DNA from: an uncultured Oscillospiraceae bacterium
Lineage (GTDB): Bacteria; Bacillota; Clostridia; Oscillospirales; Acutalibacteraceae
Direction of reading: 5' to 3'
NCBI GenBank assembly: GCA_910588415.1
Contig: CAJUPK010000005.1
Span: forward strand, 1-15,007
Length of the DNA: 15,007 nt
Below, one piece after another: positions 1 to 4,919 of the stretch (positions are counted from its first letter, which is position 1; every line of letters begins with the position of its first letter). The notes under the pieces are model-generated. The model was given only the letters and a program-made list of their open reading frames with translations. It was not told where the DNA came from and made no database searches. Position numbers and translations under genes: made by a program.

Positions 1-233
1 TTTCCTGCGGAAAGTACCGGAAAACTCCTGCCTGGGCGGCATGATGGCAGCTGGGTGGCATCTATGCTGGCTGCCGCCCAGCCAGCATAGAACCACTACC
101 TCCTACCACTCAACTACCCCAGAGCCGCCTGGGTAGGAGTTTTGCCCGTATTTCCCGAAGGGAAACAAGCGCGGCGACTTGCCGAAGGCAATGTCGGGCG
201 CAGGGGCGAAACTTTTCCTTCTGCTCTCAAAAA
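1..233. repeat. Hairpin-rich non-coding element, left part cut by window edge
   Basis: No open reading frame here is supported. The stretch is a chain of perfect or near-perfect hairpins: 1-13 (TTTCC/GGAAA), 61-91 (13-bp arms, 5-base loop), 151-165 (TTTCCC-GAA-GGGAAA) and 169-201 (GAA loop, inner arms TTGCC/GGCAA). All but the first lie inside or just after a long stem closing at 21-143. The right end, 206-233, matches at about 23 of 28 positions the reverse complement of 4595-4622, which is the left end of the element at 4591-4858. I read this as a related dispersed palindromic element in opposite orientation. Its left boundary is not visible. Confidence 0.55.
21..143 (+). ncRNA. Candidate structured RNA closed by a 20-bp stem
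   Basis: Bases 21-40 pair with 124-143 over 20 positions. On the plus-strand RNA all 20 pair, three of them as G-U wobbles (30-134, 33-131, 34-130). On the minus strand the same positions would be A-C mismatches, so the structure favours a plus-strand transcript. Inside lies a second rod: 61-73 pairs perfectly with 79-91 and is extended by 55-58 with 93-96 across a small internal loop. The closing stem ends in TTTT (140-143). No promoter is visible before it. It could equally be a cruciform-forming mobile element that is never a functional RNA. Confidence 0.35.
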
Positions 234-313
234 TCATGAGTAGGGAAAGGCCTATGCTTTGCCGGGGACAAAAGCGGAGGCGGACATTTTTTCAGCTGGC
301 TGCAATTTACACC

Positions 314-342
314 TTGTTGCCTGTTAAGAAAAGTGATATAAT
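314..342 (+). promoter_or_regulatory. Sigma-A-like promoter antisense to the peptidase gene
   Basis: TTGTTG (314-319), a 17-base spacer and a perfect TATAAT (337-342), with the extended -10 dinucleotide TG at 334-335. Transcription would start near 349 and run into the 3' end of the minus-strand peptidase gene. The first plus-strand ATG downstream (349) hits a stop after four codons, so no protein is encoded. Either an antisense RNA is made, or this is a leftover promoter of a displaced gene. Confidence 0.5.
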
Positions 343-357
343 AGACAGATGGAACGG

Positions 358-1332
358 CTATGAGGCTGGTGAAGCGGCAGGAGAAGGCTCCGCTTTGGGG
401 GAGATAAGCCACAGGCGCACACCGTCTCCATTGCTGGCGGCAGCCTCTTTTACAATGAGAGCAGGGTCCCAGGCCTTCAAGCTGTTGGTCCGGCTGTTGG
501 AATCGGCCAGCAGCACTTGGCCGCTGGAGGTGGCGCCGTGAAGCAAAATGAAGTGGCCGCTGTCTGTAAAGTGCCCCGGTCCCACCAGGGCCACGGCCAT
601 GCCGCCCGCGTTCAGGTGCTGGAGAAGCTCCTGGGGGCCGCACTTTTTCTGCAGAGTGCAGTTTAGGCCAAAGGCCTTGGCTGTGCCCTCGATGATGGTG
701 AGATAGGAGCCGCTGCCAGGGCACCAGTAGTCGTGCTCATAGGCCCACAGAGCCATCTGGGCCGGGTCGGTGGTTTGGCTGGTCAGGCTGGCTACCACCA
801 TGGCCATCACCGTGGGTCCGCAGCCATAGGGGCCGATGGGGTCGCTTCCAAAAGGTTTATCCCGCCAAGCCTCATCGCCCTGGTTAAAATACACGCAGGG
901 GACGCCGCCCGTAAGCACGGTCCTGCCGTCCAGCTGTATAAACTCCGTGACAGCAGGGGTGGGAATGGGCGTGGGGGTGGGCAAGTTTACGGCAGGAGCC
1001 GTTACAGGCAGAAGCACGGGCCTGGGGCAGCTGTATTCTCCTGTGCCCAGGCTTACCCAGCCAGCGGCACCGTCCCGGCGGCGATGGAAGTCCCAGAGCC
1101 GCAGCTGGGCCTGTACGGTCTCCCAGGTCTGGACCACAGGCCGCACCACTGGGTCGGTGATGCGGTGGAAAAGCACGGGGGAAAAAAGGCTGCAAAAGGC
1201 CAGCTCCATCCCTCCCACGCACAAAAGGGCCAGGGTCAGGACCAGGAGCAGAGGCCGGGATCTTTTTTTAGTCCGCTCCCGGCTGGCTGCGGGGCGGAAG
1301 GGTTCCATAATGTCTTTCAAGATGCCCTCCAT
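358..1332 (-). CDS. Membrane-anchored C39-like cysteine peptidase
   Basis: 324 residues. Residues 1-26 are basic and cytoplasmic; 27-48 form one hydrophobic membrane segment with no lipobox. A Thr/Pro linker (117-127) separates it from an extracellular catalytic domain (about 140-310). That domain fits the papain-like C39/C39_2 fold: Gln151 in FNQGD (oxyanion hole), nucleophile Cys171 in YGCGPT, His260 in SGHFILLHG and Asp277 in LLADSNS. C39 enzymes cut leader peptides or unknown surface substrates; here there is no fused ABC exporter, so a stand-alone surface peptidase is more likely. The ATG at 1332 has AGGAA 11 bases upstream; an ATG eight codons later is possible. The gene is divergent from the FtsE-like gene. 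I see no clear terminator after the stop. The family is fairly sure, the substrate unknown. Confidence 0.8.
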   Translation of the reverse strand: MEGILKDIMEPFRPAASRERTKKRSRPLLLVLTLALLCVGGMELAFCSLFSPVLFHRITDPVVRPVVQTWETVQAQLRLWDFHRRRDGAAGWVSLGTGEYSCPRPVLLPVTAPAVNLPTPTPIPTPAVTEFIQLDGRTVLTGGVPCVYFNQGDEAWRDKPFGSDPIGPYGCGPTVMAMVVASLTSQTTDPAQMALWAYEHDYWCPGSGSYLTIIEGTAKAFGLNCTLQKKCGPQELLQHLNAGGMAVALVGPGHFTDSGHFILLHGATSSGQVLLADSNSRTNSLKAWDPALIVKEAAASNGDGVRLWLISPKAEPSPAASPAS

Positions 1333-1394
1333 GACGTGTTCTGTTCCTACAAGCTGTCGCGCCTATCTATAATATTATTATGAATCAAGATTTT

Positions 1395-1418
1395 AAGAGG
1401 TCTTTAAAGAGGTCTTTA
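1395..1418. repeat. Perfect 12-bp tandem repeat in the divergent intergenic region
   Basis: Two adjoining exact copies of AAGAGGTCTTTA (1395-1406 and 1407-1418), followed by a partial AAG. The junction forms the palindrome CTTTAAAG. The repeat lies between the divergent peptidase and FtsE-like genes, about 60 bases before the peptidase start and 150 before the ATPase start. Two sites spaced about one helical turn apart are typical of regulator operators, but nothing here names the regulator. Another short palindrome, CCCTG-AA-CAGGG (1480-1491), lies nearer the ATPase gene, upstream of a TATTAT (1505-1510) that has only a poor -35. Confidence 0.45.
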
Positions 1419-1571
1419 AGCAGCATATAGATATCAGCAGCGGCGCTGTTGATAGGAACAGGACTTAGGACGAGAATTTCCCTGAACAGGGTGGATGCAA
1501 GGATTATTATAGCAAAAGCCGGCGGTTTTGTAAAGCGCCGCTTGGGCTGGATGGAAAGGAGCTGGACGGCT

Positions 1572-2291
1572 ATGCCGGTCATCCGTCTGGACAATGTCTC
1601 AAAAATATATAAGGGAGCTAAAAAGAACGAGAACCTAAAGAGGTTTGAGACTCTCTCGCATGTGAACCTGCAGATTCAGCAGGGGGAGTTCGTGTTTTTT
1701 GTGGGCAGCCGGGGCGCGGGCAGCAGCACGCTGCTGAACCTGATTGCCGGGGCCCTGCAGCCGGACGGGGGAGCCGTTTACCTGGACCAGGTAAATCTTG
1801 CCAAGCTGAACAGGCGGCAGGAAAAGAAGCTGAAGTACATATTTGGCCGGGTGCCCCAGGAGTCTGAGCTGACGCGCAACGCCACGGTGTTTGACAACCT
1901 CTGCCCTCCTGGGCGCTTTAAGCGCATGGGCGGGGCCCTGACGGACGCCCCGCTGATTACAAAGGCTTTGGGGCTGGTGGGCATGCCTGGCTGCGAGGAA
2001 CGGTTTCCAGCGGAGTTTACCAACTCGGAGTGCAGGAAGATAGAGTTGGCAAAGGCCATTGTGTACAGCCCGCCGATTTTGATTCTGGACAAGATTACGG
2101 ACAGGATGGACGATGACAGCATTTGGGACATTATGCATCTTTTGGATGAGATGAACCACAGGGGAACCACGGTGCTGATGTCCACCCACGCCAAGCAGTT
2201 TGTAAACATCATGCGCAGGCGGGTGGTCACACTGGTGGATGGAAAGCTTGTGGGCGATGTGCAGAAGGGCCGGTTTGGGGACATTGTGTAG
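1572..2291 (+). CDS. FtsE-like ABC ATPase with degenerate catalytic motifs
   Basis: 239 residues from the ATG at 1572, chosen because AAAGGAG (1555-1561) lies 10 bases upstream; ATG 1551 in frame is an alternative. The opening (IRLDNVSKIYKG), the QQGEFVFFVG strand and overall length fit the FtsE/LolD-type ABC ATPases, FtsE best. FtsE normally pairs with the membrane protein FtsX to activate peptidoglycan hydrolases at the septum. Key residues have been lost: Walker A reads GSRGAGSST, with Ser51 (AGC) where the lysine belongs; Walker B is PILILD173 followed by Lys174 instead of glutamate; the LSGGQ signature is FTNSEC (149-154). The Q-loop Gln96 and H-loop His206 remain. No ftsX follows. The frame is intact for its full length, so this looks like a pseudo-ATPase under constraint rather than a decayed gene, but loss of function cannot be excluded. 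Confidence 0.8.
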   Translation: MPVIRLDNVSKIYKGAKKNENLKRFETLSHVNLQIQQGEFVFFVGSRGAGSSTLLNLIAGALQPDGGAVYLDQVNLAKLNRRQEKKLKYIFGRVPQESELTRNATVFDNLCPPGRFKRMGGALTDAPLITKALGLVGMPGCEERFPAEFTNSECRKIELAKAIVYSPPILILDKITDRMDDDSIWDIMHLLDEMNHRGTTVLMSTHAKQFVNIMRRRVVTLVDGKLVGDVQKGRFGDIV

Positions 2292-2352
2292 GCAGTTTCC
2301 CCTGGCTGGACGGGCAGGAGCCAGTTAATCCAGGGATAATAGTAAATTTCGT

Positions 2353-2381
2353 TTGACAATCCCTATGTTCAGGGTTATAAT
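2353..2381 (+). promoter_or_regulatory. Perfect-consensus sigma-A promoter (distal, P1)
   Basis: TTGACA (2353-2358), 17 bases, TATAAT (2376-2381): all 12 consensus positions match with optimal spacing. The predicted start is near 2388, giving a leader of about 325 bases before the chemotaxis receptor ATG, or an independent small RNA. Confidence 0.8.
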
Positions 2382-2573
2382 AAGCAGTGAGAGCTGTGGT
2401 TTGCTTCCGAGAGCGCCGGCAAGGGCGGGGGAAGGGTCCATATGCCCGGGTTTTTGCCAGGGCTGGGGACGCTTTCCGGGATGCCTGGAAGTTTGGCGGG
2501 CGCGGCAGAGGCAGGGCAGGGTTCTGAGGGGACAGCCAGGGGGAAATTAAGGCGATCGCGCCAGCATTGTTTA

Positions 2574-2602
2574 TTGACAATGCCCGTGTGATGGCTTATA
2601 AT
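2574..2602 (+). promoter_or_regulatory. Perfect-consensus sigma-A promoter (proximal, P2)
   Basis: TTGACA (2574-2579), 17 bases, TATAAT (2597-2602), again matching all 12 consensus positions. The predicted start near 2609 gives a leader of about 105 bases for the chemotaxis receptor. It shares the flanking AAT after the -35 and several spacer bases with P1. No sigma-D (flagellar) promoter was seen here, so this receptor gene appears to use housekeeping sigma factor. Confidence 0.8.
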
Positions 2603-2712
2603 GTATGGCAGGTTGACAGCCGCTTGAGTGGGAGATGCGGAAAACGGCGGGAAAACCTCTAAACACCCGCCGCGCCCGTGAATATAATGATGCAAAAGAA
2701 GGAGGAGCAGTC

Positions 2713-4482
2713 ATGCTCAAAAACATGAAAATCAAGATGAGTCTGATCATGGGTTTCTCGGTCACCATCCTGGTCAGTGTGGCGATTGTTGTAGCCGCGC
2801 TGGTCATCATGAACATCCAGTCCAGCAGTTATCAGAGAATCATCGACACCAATGTCCAGGCCAGCCAGCTTGTCCGTGTCTGCAGATTGAATGTGAACAT
2901 AGCGGCCCGTAACCTGCGGGATGTAGCTCTGGATCCTGATTCGGATTATGTTGACACTGCTACGAATGCGATCAATGAAAAGCTCAATTCTTTGCAAAGC
3001 GACATTACGGAGCTGCGCGCCGTGCATGCGCTGGAAGATGAGAGTACTTTGAATGAATACATATCTGCCGTGGAGGTTTGGGGCACAGTGGTTCCCACCA
3101 TTTTGGCAGACGCCACGGGCGGCAAGATGGAGGAGGCCCTTCGGCTGCTGCAGGAGGAATGTACCCCTGCTCTGGGCAAAGTGGATGAGATTGCCAGCCG
3201 GCTGCAGACGGAGATTACCGCTGACCAGGACAATGTGATTAAGCAGCAGTCCAACATGGTGACCATCTCTATTTGGGCCATTATCGCGGTGCTGGTGCTG
3301 GCTACCATTTTTGTCATGCTGCTGGAGCTGCGCATCATCCGCAATATTACCGTCCCAGTGGAAGAGGTGCGCACAGCTCTAATTGGCTACAGCGAGGGTA
3401 AGCTGGATATTCCGGTTAACTTTGAGAGCCAGAACGAGCTGGGCGACATGTGTAAGGCCCTGCGCACCAGCCAGAGAGTGCTGAGCAATGTAATTGACGA
3501 CGTGAATCGACTGCTGAAGTCCATGGCCGATGGCGACTTTAATGTCCGTACAGAGGCGGAAGAGGACTATGTGGGCGCTTTGAACGCACTTCTGCTTTCC
3601 ATCCGCGGCATCAACCGCAACTTGAGCGAGACTCTCAGCCAGATTCAGTCCTCCTCTGACCAGGTATCTTCCGGCGCGGACCAGGTTTCCAACAGTGCCC
3701 AGACTTTGGCCCAGGGCGCTACTCAACAGGCCAGCGCTGTGGAGGAGCTGTCCGCCACTATTACCGAGATCGCCCAGGGCGCCGAAGAGGGCTTAGGCCT
3801 GGCAAGGGATTCCAGCCAGCTGTCTAATGACGCCAGCGCGCAGATCACCGTATGCAGCGACCTGATGCAGAGCACGGTGGGCGCCATGAATGACATCAAG
3901 GCTGCCGCCGAAGAGGTTGGCACCATTATTGACACCATCTCCAACATTGCATTCCAGACCAACATTTTGGCTTTGAACGCCGCCGTAGAGGCTGCCCGTG
4001 CGGGCGTGGCCGGCAAGGGCTTTGCCGTGGTGGCCGAGGAGGTCCGTGTACTGGCTTCCAAGTCTGACGAGGCCAGTCGCGCTACCAAGGAGCGGATTGA
4101 ACACGCCATCAACGCTGTGCAGAAGGGCAGCGCCTATGTGGAGGATGTTTCCGAGGCGCTGGATAAGACCGTTGGCATGGTAAACGGCGCGGTTGCCAAG
4201 ATGGGTGATGTGGCCGAGGCCAACGAGCATCAGGCCGAGTCCATTGAGCAGATCCGCGAGGGCATCAGCCAGATTTCCGCTGTTGTGCAGAGTAACTCTG
4301 CTACCAGCGAGGAGAGCGCGGCTGCCAGCGAGCAGCTGTCTTCTCAGGCCCAGCTTATGGACCAGCTGATGAGCCGCTTCAAGCTGCGCAACTACAGCGG
4401 GGTTTCCAACCCGGCTCCTGTGCGCACCAGCGAGGACAACACGGTGGATTCTTTTGGAGGGGCAGGCTACGACAAATATTGA
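2713..4482 (+). CDS. Methyl-accepting chemotaxis protein
   Basis: 589 residues from the ATG at 2713, set by AAGGAGG (2699-2705) seven bases upstream. Membrane segments at about 10-33 and 185-205 flank an extracellular, mainly helical sensor of about 150 residues that resembles the four-helix-bundle type. A HAMP domain follows (about 207-260), then a second HAMP-like unit (about 262-310, with MADGDF). The long coiled-coil signalling domain (about 315-555) contains the conserved hairpin tip around 407-447 (NIAFQTNILALNAAVEAARA, then GKGFAVVAEEVR), which binds CheA and CheW. No NWETF-type CheR tether is seen at the C-terminus. The protein should sense an extracellular ligand and control flagellar rotation through Che proteins lying elsewhere. 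Two strong promoters precede it and a terminator follows, so it is probably monocistronic. The ligand is unknown. Confidence 0.95.
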   Translation: MLKNMKIKMSLIMGFSVTILVSVAIVVAALVIMNIQSSSYQRIIDTNVQASQLVRVCRLNVNIAARNLRDVALDPDSDYVDTATNAINEKLNSLQSDITELRAVHALEDESTLNEYISAVEVWGTVVPTILADATGGKMEEALRLLQEECTPALGKVDEIASRLQTEITADQDNVIKQQSNMVTISIWAIIAVLVLATIFVMLLELRIIRNITVPVEEVRTALIGYSEGKLDIPVNFESQNELGDMCKALRTSQRVLSNVIDDVNRLLKSMADGDFNVRTEAEEDYVGALNALLLSIRGINRNLSETLSQIQSSSDQVSSGADQVSNSAQTLAQGATQQASAVEELSATITEIAQGAEEGLGLARDSSQLSNDASAQITVCSDLMQSTVGAMNDIKAAAEEVGTIIDTISNIAFQTNILALNAAVEAARAGVAGKGFAVVAEEVRVLASKSDEASRATKERIEHAINAVQKGSAYVEDVSEALDKTVGMVNGAVAKMGDVAEANEHQAESIEQIREGISQISAVVQSNSATSEESAAASEQLSSQAQLMDQLMSRFKLRNYSGVSNPAPVRTSEDNTVDSFGGAGYDKY

Positions 4483-4532
4483 TTGCCTGTCAGCGCTGAC
4501 AACAGCCGCGGTGCTTAAATAAAAAACCATAG

Positions 4533-4567
4533 CCGGGCGGCCTGTGTAATCAAGGCCGCCCGGTTTT
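4533..4567 (+). terminator. Intrinsic terminator after the chemotaxis receptor
   Basis: CCGGGCGGCC (4533-4542) pairs perfectly with GGCCGCCCGG (4554-4563), an 11-base loop between them, then TTTT (4564-4567). An A-run (4519-4526) precedes the stem, so it may also act weakly on the other strand. It lies 50 bases after the receptor stop codon. Confidence 0.85.
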
Positions 4568-4590
4568 GCCGTGAACAGCGCAAATAAGGT

Positions 4591-4858
4591 ATACTTTTTG
4601 AGAGTGAAGGCAAAAGTTTCGCCAGCCTTTTCAAAGGCTGCGAGGTGTGGAGCAGAGCTCCATGGTCTTGCGCTTTAGCGCCAGAAACATCGTCAGACAA
4701 GTTATCCATTTTCAAAGAAAATGGATAAAAAGGGCGCATGTATGCGTTAGGCCTCCGGACGCACAGGGCGCGTCCTACGGCAAGGCCGTGGGGCTTTGCC
4801 CCACACCCTACCAGGGGCCTAACGCCCCTGGACCGCGCAATAAATTCTCAAAAAGTAT
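4591..4858. mobile_element. Non-coding element with 13-bp terminal inverted repeats and eight hairpins (MITE-like)
   Basis: The ends 4591-4603 and 4846-4858 are exact 13-bp inverted repeats (core CTTTTTGAGA). Inside are consecutive perfect stems at 4623-4640, 4648-4662, 4670-4681, 4702-4728 (12 bp, 3-base loop), 4735-4746, 4757-4775, 4788-4804 and 4811-4831. A further stem, GGCCT/AGGCC (4750-4754 with 4783-4787), encloses the sixth. There is no coding capacity; the in-frame stretch on either strand lacks any protein character. The left end recurs inverted at 206-233. No clear target-site duplication is seen, although TA lies at both edges. A miniature inverted-repeat element moved by a transposase elsewhere is the simplest reading; a palindromic element spread another way is also possible. 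It fills most of the gap before the FtsA-like gene. Confidence 0.6.
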
Positions 4859-4907
4859 GGAAAAGCTGTGAAAAAGCCAGAATATGGGGAGAATACTGAA
4901 AACTAAA

Positions 4908-4915
4908 GAGGTGAT
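4908..4915 (+). promoter_or_regulatory. Ribosome binding site that decides the FtsA-like start
   Basis: GAGGTGAT matches eight consecutive bases of the anti-Shine-Dalgarno complement. It sits 4 bases before the in-frame TTG at 4920, with GAGG ending 8 bases before it. The upstream ATG at 4884 has no comparable site, and this sequence would be inside its reading frame. The TTG start is therefore preferred. Confidence 0.65.
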
Positions 4916-4919
4916 TCTT

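Larger units (their letters stand above)
2292..2712 (+). other. Intergenic region and leader upstream of the chemotaxis receptor
   Basis: 421 bases without a supportable gene. An inverted repeat CCCTGG/CCAGGG (2300-2305 with 2330-2335) follows the FtsE-like stop but has no T-run, so it is at best a weak terminator. Two consensus promoters follow, 221 bases apart. The purine-rich stretch between them (about 2388-2570) would be transcribed from the first; it holds small hairpins only (for example CCAG-GG-CTGG near 2457) and does not match the conserved parts of a c-di-GMP riboswitch. It is either a long leader or a separate small RNA. Confidence 0.4.

Noticed and set aside
21..143. Retron msr-msd RNA
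   Set aside because: Paired ends plus an inner hairpin are suggestive, but no reverse transcriptase is in the window and no branch-site context can be defended.
733..1383. Plus-strand frames of 178-216 codons across the peptidase gene
   Set aside because: The minus-strand peptidase has a membrane segment and a full C39-like set of catalytic residues; the plus frames have low-complexity composition and no start signals.
2388..2570. Possible c-di-GMP riboswitch or 6S RNA in the chemotaxis receptor leader
   Set aside because: I find none of the conserved c-di-GMP-I aptamer core and no long pairing of the two ends as in 6S RNA.
3139..3165. Unusual signalling-tip sequence (Val for Glu after EAARAG) in the chemotaxis receptor as a novelty
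   Set aside because: The variation around this position is common among clostridial receptors, and the rest of the tip is canonical.
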